From: Chitinophagales bacterium
GTDB taxonomy: Bacteria > Bacteroidota > Bacteroidia > Chitinophagales > UBA2359
DNA length: 64,000 bases
Assembly (NCBI GenBank): GCA_041392475.1
Contig: JAWKLZ010000001.1
Location: forward strand, 2,728,001-2,792,000
Direction of reading: 5' to 3'
Shown: in pieces, positions 44,649 through 55,413 of the stretch
How positions within the stretch are numbered: the stretch's first letter is position 1
Layout of the letters: each line of letters opens with the position of its first letter
The notes under the pieces: model-generated
What the model was told of the DNA's origin: nothing
Seen by the model: only the letters and a program-made list of their open reading frames with translations
Databases searched by the model: none
Position numbers and translations under genes: made by a program

Positions 44649-45038
44649 ATGAAGCAACCTCCAATATCCGAAAAAATCTATAATCAAAACAAAATTTGGC
44701 TACAAAATTTGCGTGAACTAATTTTGCGTCATGCTCATAACAATGAATTTAAAACGGAAGATTTGGGTCAAGAACTCAACATCAGTAAACGAACACTCGA
44801 ACGAAAGTTAAAATACCTAACAGGCAAATCTCCAAAACAATACATCAATGAACTGAGATTGAATCGGGCGCACAAACTCATAACCGAACAAAATTTTGGA
44901 AATGTCGCCCAAATCAGCAATCTAGTTGGATTCTCTAAAACCAGTTATTTCTCAAACCTCTTCAAGCAGAGGTTTGGCTACAGTCCTCTTACATTGATTA
45001 CTTTGGTAAAATCAAAAAAACATACAAAAACTTCTTGA
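44649..45038 (+). CDS. AraC-type DNA-binding-domain-only regulator
   Basis: 129 residues made of little more than the double helix-turn-helix domain: FKTEDLGQELNISKRTLERKLK, TGKSPKQYINELRLNRAHKLI, and NVAQISNLVGFSKTSYFSNLFKQRFGYSP. There is no sensor domain; in Bacteroidota such C-terminal modules are more often parts of hybrid kinases. It lies just upstream of the large intergenic region and the giant surface protein gene, which it may control. Confidence 0.9.
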   Translation: MKQPPISEKIYNQNKIWLQNLRELILRHAHNNEFKTEDLGQELNISKRTLERKLKYLTGKSPKQYINELRLNRAHKLITEQNFGNVAQISNLVGFSKTSYFSNLFKQRFGYSPLTLITLVKSKKHTKTS

Positions 45039-45052
45039 TTGATTTAAAAAGT

Positions 45053-45068
45053 TGACAAAATTATGACA
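45053..45068. promoter_or_regulatory. Direct repeat TGACA-N6-TGACA
   Basis: Two five-base half-sites 11 bases apart, just after the AraC-type gene. On the other strand this is the same TGTCA-N6-TGTCA pattern seen at 45273 and 45448. Confidence 0.45.
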
Positions 45069-45268
45069 TTAACAAAAGCATTAAAATAATTTTGTCGCAT
45101 TTGTGGTGTGTCTATCACTAAAATAGACCATATATTTGCAACGCTTTACATCCCCTAAATATTTATGTTTTACATATAAATACTACCTAGATAATATTTA
45201 TTCTAAGAACTCGAAACAAACCCAACTCAAAACCCCACATCCACCCCTAAATTAACAACAGACAAAAA

Positions 45269-45333
45269 ATCATGTCATTTTTTTGTCATAAGAAAAAAAG
45301 CTGTTAATGTTTTTGCAAAAAAGCGCAACTCTA
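45269..45333. repeat. 65-bp direct repeat, copy 1
   Basis: It contains TGTCATTTTTTTGTCA (45273-45288) and the CTGTTAATG motif (45301 onward). It is 62 of 65 bases identical to 45444-45508. Confidence 0.85.
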
Positions 45334-45340
45334 ATATTGA

Positions 45341-45402
45341 AGCCTCGAACACGAATCAACTACTGAAAGTATTTTTTTCGTAAGTAATTCGTGTTCAAGG
45401 CT
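45341..45402. repeat. Inverted repeat between the two 65-bp repeats
   Basis: AGCCTCGAACACGAAT (45341-45356) and its complement with one mismatch (45387-45402), with a 30-base loop. It can form a cruciform or an mRNA stem-loop. Confidence 0.65.
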
Positions 45403-45443
45403 AACAGAATAAATCCAAGAGCATTAACAGCCAATAAAAAAAC

Positions 45444-45508
45444 ATCATGTCATTTTTTTGTCATAAGAAAAAAAGCTGTTAATGTTTTTCAAAGAAAGCG
45501 CAACTCTA
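45444..45508. repeat. 65-bp direct repeat, copy 2
   Basis: It is followed by about 270 bases of leader before the giant gene. The remainder of 45039-45776 contains an inverted CATTAACAG at 45422-45430 and a repeated ATGGAGAAAGTAT (near 45589 and 45702), but no convincing gene. Confidence 0.85.
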
Positions 45509-45776
45509 TATATGAAAACATAAAAAGCCCCTACAAGCCCATTTTATCCACCCATAATTTGAACACTGCAATAGGTGTACTTTACGCCATGGAGAAAGTA
45601 TAGCTATTGCAGACAGAATGCTCCTCGCTTACTAAGCCATTCACAATAGTAGCGAAGCCCACACCAATCGAAGCAATTTTCAAAATAGCCTTCAATTGGA
45701 ATGGAGAAAGTATGCTTTTACAAGAACACTAAACAAACATTTTAAAATACACTATTAAAATTTAAACAAGGAACAA

Positions 45777-48700
45777 ATGAAAAACAAAATTTTACCACGC
45801 CCCCTAAAACAGATTCATCGGAATCCATTAAATCTATTGAAGCCCTTGATAAAATATGCCTGTTTGTTAGGCATTTTTCTATTCAATACAGGTCATTTAG
45901 AAGCACAATCAGCAAGTGCCTTTCTAAATACAATGCAAGCATATTATGACCCCTGTACAGACAAAATTGTCGTAAAATACGACCATGATGCTTTTAATGA
46001 TATATCAAATAATCCATTTAATCTAAATGCAATAAGAGTTGGTATTGAGTATCTGATACCTGGTCTAGCATCAGCCATTTTTTATCCAGTGGGATATGTA
46101 GTCAATCAAAATGGCGCATTTGCTTGGACGGGTTCTTCATGGCCTTCGCCCTGGCCTTCTCCAATCAATACAAATCATTGCGGAACTACCTCCATGTATT
46201 ATGCCACCCAAAATGGAGGAAGTTTTAGTTGTGACAATGATGCAGATAATATCATTGCTGTTAGCTTTCCTATACCCAATGTTGGAGGATTAACTCCTCC
46301 CTATCAAGTAGAATTGAGTTTCGGTACTGTTGCTATAAATGTCATTGGAGGCTATATGAGTATTGACTTTCCTGGGAATCAAAGAATTTCTAAATCTATA
46401 TACCCATACGGCAATATATCTGCTCCCTCATCTCTTTCAACCCAAGCGGTTGATTGTAATAGCGTTAAGTTGTCTTGGTCCAATACAGGCACACATTGTG
46501 GTTCAAGCTCAAACATACAAATTATTCGAAGTGGAACATCAGTAGCTACGATATCAGGCACTTCTACTACCTATACAGACACCAGTGCGCCCACAGGCAC
46601 TCATAATTATTATATCAATCGAATAGCTTCAGGTAAAAGTAGTGGTGCAAGTATTTCAGGGAGTACCAAATTAGGTCCTGCTGATTCACCCAGTAGTTTG
46701 AATGCCTCTGAAAGCAATTGTGAAGGAATTGTAGAATTGAGTTGGTCTTGGAACTTCACCGACTTTTTGGGATTCACCATCGAGCGTTCGACCACCGAAG
46801 ATTTTGCTGTTATTGACGAAACCTTCGACATCAACGAGAAAGACCTCCGCAGCTATGAAGATGAGACCAATATTCAAAGAAACATCGACTACTTCTACCG
46901 CATTGCCGCCTACAACGATTGTGGACCATCCCCTTTCTCGAGCGTAGTTCAAGGCTTTGCACCCGACAAACCCACCGTTGCCACCAACGTCACCGCCAAT
47001 ATAGTCGGCAATGAAGTACATGTCAACTGGGAAGACAACTCATTGGAAGACAAATTTTACTTGCGCCGTTTGCTTCTCGGAGGAGGATTCGACGAATACG
47101 AATTTGAAGCAGGCACGACCAGTTTTGAAGACAACACCGTCACCAACTGCCAAACCTATTTCTACAAAGTCAAAGCCGAAAACGAATGTGGAAGTTCCAT
47201 TTCACAGCAGTCGGCAGGCGTAAAATTGATACCCGACCTCACCCAAGTCATCCAACAAGGCAATCTATTTGCCTCCAAAGGCTACCGACCAGGGGAAGTC
47301 AGATTGGAGTGGACCTCAGAAGATGCCGAGCGATTGGACTACTTCAAGATTTACCGCAAGGTTTACAACAGCGACGAAGACTCCATATTGATAGCCACCC
47401 TTCCCGCCAACACCAATATCTACAGCGACTACGATGCCGAAGCCAATACCATATTGGAATACACCATCATCGGACAAGGCTCTTGCGAAAACGAATTTAT
47501 TTACACCATGAGCGACCAAGAAGTGGGCTTTCGCAGTCCTTCGGGCATCGTGAGTGGCAACATCAACTATGAAGGCGGTATAGCGGTAGAAGGAGTCAAA
47601 GTCGTGGCGAGTAGCGTAGATGGCGCATCAGGACACAGCCTGGGCTTCAATGGCACCGACCAATACGCACAAATTCCACACGACAACTTACACGCTCCCA
47701 CAGGAGGATTCACCGTGGGCGTATGGGCGCATCCTTTGGCGCTCGACCAAAATATGACCCTACTACACAAATCCAATGGCAGCAACGGCTTTGGCATACG
47801 CTACCTTCAAAGCAGCAACGAAGTCGAGTTTTGGACCCACATCAATGGCTCAGAACAAAACCTCAAAAGCACCGCCCCTTTCCTCGCCAATCAATACAGC
47901 CACATTGGAGGCTCTTATGATGGCGAATGGCTCAAACTGTTTGTAAACGGAGTGCCTAAAGACTCTGTTAATGTCATGGGTTTATTGACTCCTTCCACTG
48001 CAAATTTATATTTAGGTGGAAACTCACCAGACGGTTACTTCAATGGCAGCCTCGATGAATTGGTGCTGTTGGACTATGGCAGAAACAACCTGGAAATGGA
48101 ACAAGACCATGCACGCACCCTCGCCAATAGCGAAAACGGTTTGATTGGTTATTGGAGATTTGACGAAGGCACGGGGCCTTTCTTATTCGATGCCACCGAA
48201 ATCAGCCCCAATGTATTCAACGAAGCACATGGAGCAAGGCTTTTTGCCACTTGGAGCAACACCATTCCCACAGCCTCCCAATTGGGCGTAGTGGGTTACA
48301 CCGACAAAAACGGTTCTTACATCATCGAAAACGTGCGCTACGAAGGCAATGGCGAAAACTTCACCATCGTACCCATCAAAGGCGTACATCAATTCGACCC
48401 TTCACAGCGCATCCTATTCATTGGAGATGGCGCAGTCGTTCACAACAATACCGACTTTACAGACATTTCCTCTTTCAAAGTCACAGGTTCGGTGCGATAT
48501 AAAGGCACGACCTGTTTTGCCAAAGAAGTATTGGTAAAAATTGATGGAGAAGTAGTCGTAAAAGATGGATTGCCCGTTTTGACCGACGACAATGGTTTGT
48601 TCGAAATACAAGTGCCCATTGGAAAGCATTATATAACTGTAGAAAAAACATTGCACGATTTTGAAGTAGGTCGCTGGCCCGCAGAAGGTACCTATGATTT

Positions 48701-51700
48701 CCAAGATGTAGTCAGTGGAATTGAATTTATTGACTCTACTTTGATTACTATAGTTGGTCGAGTAGTCGGTGGAAAAACCGAATCCGACAAGCCGATTGGT
48801 TTTGGCAAGTCTGTCAACAACATCGGACAAGCCACCATTACCTTCAAATCCCAACAGGGCAATGGGTGTAGCGAGCAGACCATCACTACAGATGCCCAAA
48901 CAGGAGAATACATGGTGAAACTTCCGCCATTGAAGTACATCGTAGATGAATTGAGCATTGCAAGCAATCCTATCATTGATTTTGGAGTCTTGGATTTAGT
49001 CAATTTATCGAACCCCTTGCCCCTTCAAGTAGAAACCAACACAGTTTATGCCAATGGAACAAGTGAAGTAGTGAGTGTAGATACAGCAAGGTATCACTTA
49101 CAGAACGACTACATTTACAGAACCCAACCCGAACTGCAAGTTTTCAATGAAGACAAGACAGGGGCGTTTACAGGTGAAAAGGAACTCACTTATACCGATG
49201 AAAACGACACAGAGTTTATCTTGGATATTGTAGCCCATCCTTTCCACAATCCCGTCTTCAAACAAGCAGGGGAATACACCATGGCGATTGAAGCTTTTGA
49301 ACAATATGCTAATTTTGACAGTGGAAGCGAAGTTGTTTACAAAGACCCATTGAAGGAAGGGACATTGCTTATTGACAACAAATTGGCACTAAAACAGTCT
49401 GTTAGCTTCCCTGTCCAAGACGGCGATACGCTTTACACCTTTCAAGCAGGAAACCCCAATCCGCTACCCAACAACAGTATTCCCGAATACAGTTATACAA
49501 AGACCTTGGAGGTATTACTGCAAGTAGGGTCGTTCCAAACAAAATGGGAGCCTGTCACAAACCCGCCTACAGGAGGAGACAATATATTCAGAGGATATGT
49601 GTTTGGTAGCCGTTCTATAGGCAATAGTTTTGTTACCGAAGGCCCTCAAATAGTAGATATGGTTTTGAGAGACCCGCCAGGAAGCGGTAGTTCCGCTTTT
49701 TTTGAAAAGGAACAAAGCATTTCTTTCTCACAAAGTTGGTCTTTAGCAGGAAGCAAATCTTCGAGTGTATCCAAGAAGATTGACTTGGGAGCTGACTTTT
49801 CAACGGGTGTTGGGTTTACAGTAGAAACAGATGCAGAAAATGCTTTTACAAGTACAGTAAATATAGAGAAAAAAATAAATGGATCAGGGGAATATGTTGA
49901 AACATGGCAGAGTAGTCAAAAAATCTCAACACGAGGAGATGCCGAATTGGTAGGCGCATCCAGCGATATTTATATGGGCAAATCCATGAACATTATTTTT
50001 GGGTTGGCAGAAAAATTCTCCATCGTTCCCGACTCACTGTGTAATTACCCTGGAGTAGATTGCACCAATTTTGCCAGCAATGGCTATAAAATTGCCAAAA
50101 GAGAATCTTTTTGGGTCGTGCCAAATGGTTTTGGAACAGAGTTTATTTATGACCAAAACCACATCGAAAATTATTTGATTCCCGACTTAACCAACCTCAG
50201 AAACTACTATTTGTCCAACAGTTCCAGTCATACTTCTCATGTATCCATAGACCATGATCTATATGGAGCCAATAATGATGACCCAAGATGGAAAGATGAA
50301 CCAAACGGATATGTGACTTCTGATGATGGGGGAGTTTTCGCACAGGAAGGAAGTCCATTTTACAGCTATACCAATATAGGAGACCTTGACGGAATGAGTT
50401 ATACTTATACAGGAGGAAATCCAAATGAAGATTCAGTGAGATGGTACAATCAGCAAATCCGATTATGGGAACAAGCCATTTACTTCAATGAAAAAGATAA
50501 AGTGATATCCTTAAATGATGTAGATGAGAATATTTCCTTCAATGGAGGAGTAACGGTTGAAAAATCCAAAGGATTCAATTTTACCACAGAGCATAAATTG
50601 GGGTTTGAGTTCAACATATCCAAGGAAGCCGAATTGGAGATGGGAGGTAAAATTGGGGGTGTAGGAGTAACTGCCACAGGCAAAATCGCAGTTGGCATAT
50701 CAGTAGGCGCAGGACTAGGACTGACAACAGATAATACGACAACTTTCGGTTACGAGTTAAGCGATGACTTGGGAGATTTCTTTTCGGTAGATGTGGCAAA
50801 AAGTGACAGAGGATGGGGACCTGTATTCAAAACAAGAGCAGGAGAAAGTATGTGTCCACACGAAGAAGAAATTGTCACCAAGTTTTACCAGCCTGGCACT
50901 ACCCTCAGTGAACGTACCCTCCAACGAGAAGTACCCGTCTTAGAAATCAGTCCTTCTATCATGGTCAATGTGCCTGCCGATGAAATGGCTTCCTTCAATT
51001 TGAGTATTGGAAACAACAGCGAAACAGGCGACCAACAAGTGTTTAAGCTGCAAGTATTGGAGGACACCAACCCCTTTGGAGCCATCATTCGAGTAGATGG
51101 AGAAGACCCCAACCGAGAATTTGCCGTTCCTCCCAATGGAGCTTTCAACAAAGTCTTGACGGTGGAAAGAGGCCCAGCCGTTTACGAATACGACAGCATA
51201 CAAGTCATCTTACACTCACTCTGTCAGTTCCAAAATGCCACGAGTCAAGAAAAAGACTTGGCAGATACCATCACATTTTCTGTGCATTACCTACCCGTTT
51301 GTACAGAGGTAGAACTCATCGAACCAGAAGACCAATGGGTCGTAAACAACGGCTTCAATGATACCCTACCCATCATCATCGGTGGCTACGACATCAACTA
51401 TCCTGACTTCAAAAAAGTCCGCTTCCAATACCGCCCTATTTCCGACCCCGATTGGATAGGCTTGGAAACCTACTACAGAAACGAAGCCGACAAACCAACA
51501 CCCGAGGCACTCTCTATCCCTCAAAATCAACCCTATATCACCTATGATTGGGATGTATCACAGATCACCGATGCCAACTACTACGTCCGTGCGGTTACTG
51601 AATGTGCTTTAGCCGATGAATCCTCCGACAACTATGTAGGCATCATTGACCGAGTCAATCCACATCCCTTCGGCACACCCTCTCCTGGCGATGGTATTTT

Positions 51701-54700
51701 GTCGCCCAACGATGACATACTGATTCAATTCAATGAACCCATCGAAGCAGGAGCTTTGACCATTCAGAATTTTGACATTCGAGGCGTATTGAATGGCGCA
51801 GAATTGACCCATGGCACCAGCGTTTACTTCAATGGCACAGACAGCAAAATGACCATACCCGAAGGCATCAATCTCACCGCAGGTTCGTTCTCCGTCGAAA
51901 TGTGGATGCGTAGAGGCGGAGCCAATGGCGAAGAATGTGTGTTCTCACAAGGGGTAAACACAGGACAGGCTATTTTTGCAGGCTTCAACAGCAACAATCA
52001 ATTGACCATGACCATTGCAGGAGAAACGGTCAACACCGTATCTACTATCACCGACACCGATTGGCACCATGTAGTCTATAGCTACGATGCCCTATTGAAT
52101 GTCATCGAAATATTTGTAGATTCCTATGTGGAAGTCACCGAAACCGTTTATCCTCAATATGAAGGAACAGGACGCATTGCAGTAGGACACAGTTTGGCAG
52201 GCGCACCCCGACACTTTGACGGCAACATCCACGAACTCCGATTGTGGGGCAAGGCAAGAGACGAAGCCGACATTGCCGCCCGTAGATTTGTCTTATTGAC
52301 AGGCAGAGAAGCAGGTATTTTGGGTGTTTGGCAAATGGACGAAGCGATGGGAACAGATACCGAAGAACGTATCCGAGAACGCCATGCAACACTCGAAAAT
52401 ACCACTTGGACAGTTGAGCCTTTTGGACGTTCTTATGCCTTCAATGGCAGCGACTACCTCAGCACTCCCGCAGGAACATTGTCTTACAACAACGAAACCG
52501 ACCTCACCATTGAGTTTTGGTTCAACAGCACCAATGGCAACAACATCAACTTCCTCAGCAATGGAAAAGGAGATGGCAGCGACAACCTGACTTCTTGGAG
52601 CATTGGCACAGATGCCAACGGCAAAATTTTTGTGACCAACCAAGACAACAGTTTTGAAGCCGTCACCGACAATTTCTTTGATGGACAATGGCACCATTTT
52701 GCTTTGGTCGTCAATCGTTTGTCTGATATTTCTGCTTTCATAGATGGCAACCTTCAAAACACACTCGACAGCGATGACTGGGGAGGATTTGGCGGAGCCA
52801 AGTTATTCGTAGGATGTCGAGGATGGTCAGACTTCAACCAAAACTACCAAGACCGACACTTTACAGGAAGCATGGACGAAGTGCGTTTGTGGAATACTTC
52901 TCGCAAGCAAGAACAGATTGTACGAGACATGACCAACAAACAAAAAGGCGACGAATTGGGATTAGAAGCCTACTGGGCATTTGAAGACTACGAACAAGAG
53001 GCTGGAGTAAATGTATTGATTGAAACCCTCAACGATCTATCTCAACACTCCAATCATTTGACCGCAAATGGTGGTGCATACGACACACAAACACCTCCTA
53101 TTCGTTTGCCAAGACCTGTTCAGAAAGTCAACTTCATATACAGCGTCAACAACGACAAAATCATCTTGACACCAACCGACCCACCTGCTTTGATTGAAAA
53201 CGTCACCTTGGACATCACCGTAAAAGACGTGTTCGACCTTCAGGGAAACAAGATGCAGTCACCTGCTACTTGGATAGCCTATGTCGATAAGAATCAAACC
53301 GTTTGGGAAGAACAACAATTGTATTTCGAGAAGCCTTTGGGCGAACCCTTGAGTTTTACGACCAAAATCTTGAACCAAGGCGGAGAATTGAAGAGCTTTT
53401 CCATCGACAACCTACCCAACTGGTTAACCTCTAGCCCAAGAGTAGGTGCTGTTCCTCCAAACAGTTATTTGAACGTTACCTTTACTGTTGATCCAAGCTT
53501 AAACATTGGTGAATACACACAAGATTTGCAGTTGAACACCGACTTTGGTTTCTCCGAAATTTTGGTTTTAGAACTCAAAGTATCACAAGCACCTCCTACC
53601 TGGAATGTGACTCCTGCCGATTATGCGTTCACGATGAACGTAGTAGGTCAGGTGAAACAAGGTGAGATTTTCTCTACCGACGATGAAGACATTTTATATG
53701 CCGTAGTAAACGATGAAATCAGAGGAAAAGCACAATTGCAGTACGTAGAAGCCTATGACAAATTCTTGGCTTTCATGGATATTTACAGCAACAATGTTGG
53801 CAGCGAAACCGTAGAGTTCCGTTTTTGGGATGCAAGTCAAGGCAGGGTGTATGTAAACATTACTCCTCAACTCGACTTTGCTTCCGACACCTATATTGGC
53901 ACACCTTCTGCTCCGCAAATTTTTGAAGCACCCGCAGAAATTTACCAAACCATTCCTATCAGCACAGGTTGGAACTGGATTTCCTTCAATTTGCAAAGCT
54001 CCAATGCAAGCAACATCAACAAAATGTTGGAAACACTCAGTGCTTCAACAGGTGATGTCATCAAAGGATTCCGCTTCTTTGACCAATATGAAGAAAGCTT
54101 CAACAGTTGGGGCGGTGGATTGAGCAACAGTGGTGGTATTCAAAACGATGAACTGTACAAACTGCAAATCAGTGGCGACAACGATTTGATTTACACAGGT
54201 GCCGTAATTGACCCAACAAGTCAACCTATTGATATTGAAGAAGGTTGGAACTGGATTAGCTACATCGGCTTGCGAAACCTAAGTGTCAATGCAGCTTTGA
54301 CCACTTTCACTGCAACAGATGGCGACCTCATCAAAGGTCAATTTGCCTTTGCGATTTACGACCACAATTTGGGATGGGTCGGAAGCTTGACGCACCTCGA
54401 ACCCAACCAAGGCTATATGCTTAATGCAGCGAATGCAGGCACAGTGATTTTCCCTGCATCTGGCGTTGGAGGAGGCAAAACTGCCGACTCTACTCCAAGC
54501 ACTTTGGCTTTCAGCGAGCATTGGGAAATCGACCGCCACTCCTATCCATCCAACATGACCATCATCGGACAAGTAGAATGGTGCGACCTACCCAACATCA
54601 CAGACGACCTTCGAGTCGGAGCATTTGACGGAGAAGAATGTAGAGGTATCGGCAAATTGTGGTACGACAACGAAACGGAACAATACTTCACCTACTTGAC

Positions 54701-55139
54701 AGTTTATGGCGACAACAAACCCCAGGATTTGACACTCAAACTCGTTCACGAAGAAACGGGCATCGAGTTGGAAATAGAAGAAGGTTTGTTCTATGAGCAA
54801 GACGGCATCATCACCAACGGCTACTACAAAACCACCAGCGAATTAGCTTGTAACAAACTACTTGATAATTTACCGCAAGATGGTTATTTCAGTCAAGTGA
54901 AGCCCGTTCCTTTCGACAGCGAATTAGAAATTGAATTTACGTTGGAGGAAAGTAGTGATGTTGAAGTCATTGTGTATGACATGGCAGGCAAGCCGATTGC
55001 CACCTTATTGAAGGAGCAAAAAGGCAGAGGAAATTGGACGGTGAATTGGGATGCAGCAGATTATCCATTGGGTATGTATGTTGTATTGGTTCGCACGCCA
55101 CAGTTCACGCATACACACAAGGCTTTGAAGTCGAATTAG
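45777..55139 (+). CDS. Giant secreted multidomain protein (FN3-like, three LamG, T9SS sorting domain)
   Basis: 3,120 residues. The signal peptide ends about HLEAQ44. Next come about three fibronectin-like domains (roughly 215-500) and LamG/concanavalin-like domains at about 619-798, 2014-2188 and 2218-2404. A glycine/serine-rich amphipathic strand region lies at about 1310-1690. The secreted module W-x-V-x-P-x2-Y-x2-TM...RG occurs twice, at about 2607-2716 and 2916-3021, flanking two GWNWIS segments. It ends with a type A T9SS sorting domain (about 3031-3120: VKPVPFDSELEIEF, VIVYDMAGKPIATL, YPLGMYVVLVRT). Expected to be exported and anchored at the cell surface as an adhesin or glycan-binding protein. 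The upstream region is strongly patterned. Confidence 0.88.
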   Translation: MKNKILPRPLKQIHRNPLNLLKPLIKYACLLGIFLFNTGHLEAQSASAFLNTMQAYYDPCTDKIVVKYDHDAFNDISNNPFNLNAIRVGIEYLIPGLASAIFYPVGYVVNQNGAFAWTGSSWPSPWPSPINTNHCGTTSMYYATQNGGSFSCDNDADNIIAVSFPIPNVGGLTPPYQVELSFGTVAINVIGGYMSIDFPGNQRISKSIYPYGNISAPSSLSTQAVDCNSVKLSWSNTGTHCGSSSNIQIIRSGTSVATISGTSTTYTDTSAPTGTHNYYINRIASGKSSGASISGSTKLGPADSPSSLNASESNCEGIVELSWSWNFTDFLGFTIERSTTEDFAVIDETFDINEKDLRSYEDETNIQRNIDYFYRIAAYNDCGPSPFSSVVQGFAPDKPTVATNVTANIVGNEVHVNWEDNSLEDKFYLRRLLLGGGFDEYEFEAGTTSFEDNTVTNCQTYFYKVKAENECGSSISQQSAGVKLIPDLTQVIQQGNLFASKGYRPGEVRLEWTSEDAERLDYFKIYRKVYNSDEDSILIATLPANTNIYSDYDAEANTILEYTIIGQGSCENEFIYTMSDQEVGFRSPSGIVSGNINYEGGIAVEGVKVVASSVDGASGHSLGFNGTDQYAQIPHDNLHAPTGGFTVGVWAHPLALDQNMTLLHKSNGSNGFGIRYLQSSNEVEFWTHINGSEQNLKSTAPFLANQYSHIGGSYDGEWLKLFVNGVPKDSVNVMGLLTPSTANLYLGGNSPDGYFNGSLDELVLLDYGRNNLEMEQDHARTLANSENGLIGYWRFDEGTGPFLFDATEISPNVFNEAHGARLFATWSNTIPTASQLGVVGYTDKNGSYIIENVRYEGNGENFTIVPIKGVHQFDPSQRILFIGDGAVVHNNTDFTDISSFKVTGSVRYKGTTCFAKEVLVKIDGEVVVKDGLPVLTDDNGLFEIQVPIGKHYITVEKTLHDFEVGRWPAEGTYDFQDVVSGIEFIDSTLITIVGRVVGGKTESDKPIGFGKSVNNIGQATITFKSQQGNGCSEQTITTDAQTGEYMVKLPPLKYIVDELSIASNPIIDFGVLDLVNLSNPLPLQVETNTVYANGTSEVVSVDTARYHLQNDYIYRTQPELQVFNEDKTGAFTGEKELTYTDENDTEFILDIVAHPFHNPVFKQAGEYTMAIEAFEQYANFDSGSEVVYKDPLKEGTLLIDNKLALKQSVSFPVQDGDTLYTFQAGNPNPLPNNSIPEYSYTKTLEVLLQVGSFQTKWEPVTNPPTGGDNIFRGYVFGSRSIGNSFVTEGPQIVDMVLRDPPGSGSSAFFEKEQSISFSQSWSLAGSKSSSVSKKIDLGADFSTGVGFTVETDAENAFTSTVNIEKKINGSGEYVETWQSSQKISTRGDAELVGASSDIYMGKSMNIIFGLAEKFSIVPDSLCNYPGVDCTNFASNGYKIAKRESFWVVPNGFGTEFIYDQNHIENYLIPDLTNLRNYYLSNSSSHTSHVSIDHDLYGANNDDPRWKDEPNGYVTSDDGGVFAQEGSPFYSYTNIGDLDGMSYTYTGGNPNEDSVRWYNQQIRLWEQAIYFNEKDKVISLNDVDENISFNGGVTVEKSKGFNFTTEHKLGFEFNISKEAELEMGGKIGGVGVTATGKIAVGISVGAGLGLTTDNTTTFGYELSDDLGDFFSVDVAKSDRGWGPVFKTRAGESMCPHEEEIVTKFYQPGTTLSERTLQREVPVLEISPSIMVNVPADEMASFNLSIGNNSETGDQQVFKLQVLEDTNPFGAIIRVDGEDPNREFAVPPNGAFNKVLTVERGPAVYEYDSIQVILHSLCQFQNATSQEKDLADTITFSVHYLPVCTEVELIEPEDQWVVNNGFNDTLPIIIGGYDINYPDFKKVRFQYRPISDPDWIGLETYYRNEADKPTPEALSIPQNQPYITYDWDVSQITDANYYVRAVTECALADESSDNYVGIIDRVNPHPFGTPSPGDGILSPNDDILIQFNEPIEAGALTIQNFDIRGVLNGAELTHGTSVYFNGTDSKMTIPEGINLTAGSFSVEMWMRRGGANGEECVFSQGVNTGQAIFAGFNSNNQLTMTIAGETVNTVSTITDTDWHHVVYSYDALLNVIEIFVDSYVEVTETVYPQYEGTGRIAVGHSLAGAPRHFDGNIHELRLWGKARDEADIAARRFVLLTGREAGILGVWQMDEAMGTDTEERIRERHATLENTTWTVEPFGRSYAFNGSDYLSTPAGTLSYNNETDLTIEFWFNSTNGNNINFLSNGKGDGSDNLTSWSIGTDANGKIFVTNQDNSFEAVTDNFFDGQWHHFALVVNRLSDISAFIDGNLQNTLDSDDWGGFGGAKLFVGCRGWSDFNQNYQDRHFTGSMDEVRLWNTSRKQEQIVRDMTNKQKGDELGLEAYWAFEDYEQEAGVNVLIETLNDLSQHSNHLTANGGAYDTQTPPIRLPRPVQKVNFIYSVNNDKIILTPTDPPALIENVTLDITVKDVFDLQGNKMQSPATWIAYVDKNQTVWEEQQLYFEKPLGEPLSFTTKILNQGGELKSFSIDNLPNWLTSSPRVGAVPPNSYLNVTFTVDPSLNIGEYTQDLQLNTDFGFSEILVLELKVSQAPPTWNVTPADYAFTMNVVGQVKQGEIFSTDDEDILYAVVNDEIRGKAQLQYVEAYDKFLAFMDIYSNNVGSETVEFRFWDASQGRVYVNITPQLDFASDTYIGTPSAPQIFEAPAEIYQTIPISTGWNWISFNLQSSNASNINKMLETLSASTGDVIKGFRFFDQYEESFNSWGGGLSNSGGIQNDELYKLQISGDNDLIYTGAVIDPTSQPIDIEEGWNWISYIGLRNLSVNAALTTFTATDGDLIKGQFAFAIYDHNLGWVGSLTHLEPNQGYMLNAANAGTVIFPASGVGGGKTADSTPSTLAFSEHWEIDRHSYPSNMTIIGQVEWCDLPNITDDLRVGAFDGEECRGIGKLWYDNETEQYFTYLTVYGDNKPQDLTLKLVHEETGIELEIEEGLFYEQDGIITNGYYKTTSELACNKLLDNLPQDGYFSQVKPVPFDSELEIEFTLEESSDVEVIVYDMAGKPIATLLKEQKGRGNWTVNWDAADYPLGMYVVLVRTPQFTHTHKALKSN

Positions 55140-55227
55140 ATGCAAAAAGCGAGATACAAATTTCAATTCTTGCCTCTTGCTTCTTACTTCTTGCTTCTTA
55201 CTTACCAAAGACAAGCCTTTGATTATT

Positions 55228-55291
55228 AGATGTGGGGATGCCCTTTTGCTGCAATTTGCAATGGTCAGCTTGGGGCATCTACCTCACATCT
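55228..55291 (+). terminator. Imperfect hairpin after the giant gene
   Basis: AGATGTGGGGATGCCC pairs imperfectly with GGGGCATCTACCTCACATCT. It lies 89 bases after the stop, with no clear T-run. It could be a terminator or processing site between the two surface genes. Confidence 0.4.
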
Positions 55292-55413
55292 ACATTCAAA
55301 TCTAAAAATGAATAGCAAAGTACTACAAGTACATTTTGAAGTTGAGTTTGTACTTTGAATTTGAAGTTTTACTAAACACATCTTTTAGATCAAACAAAAA
55401 ATAACATTAAAAA

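Noticed and set aside
45391..45603. 70-codon ORF between the AraC-type gene and the giant gene
   Set aside because: It runs through the second 65-bp repeat and has no recognisable features; more likely regulatory DNA.
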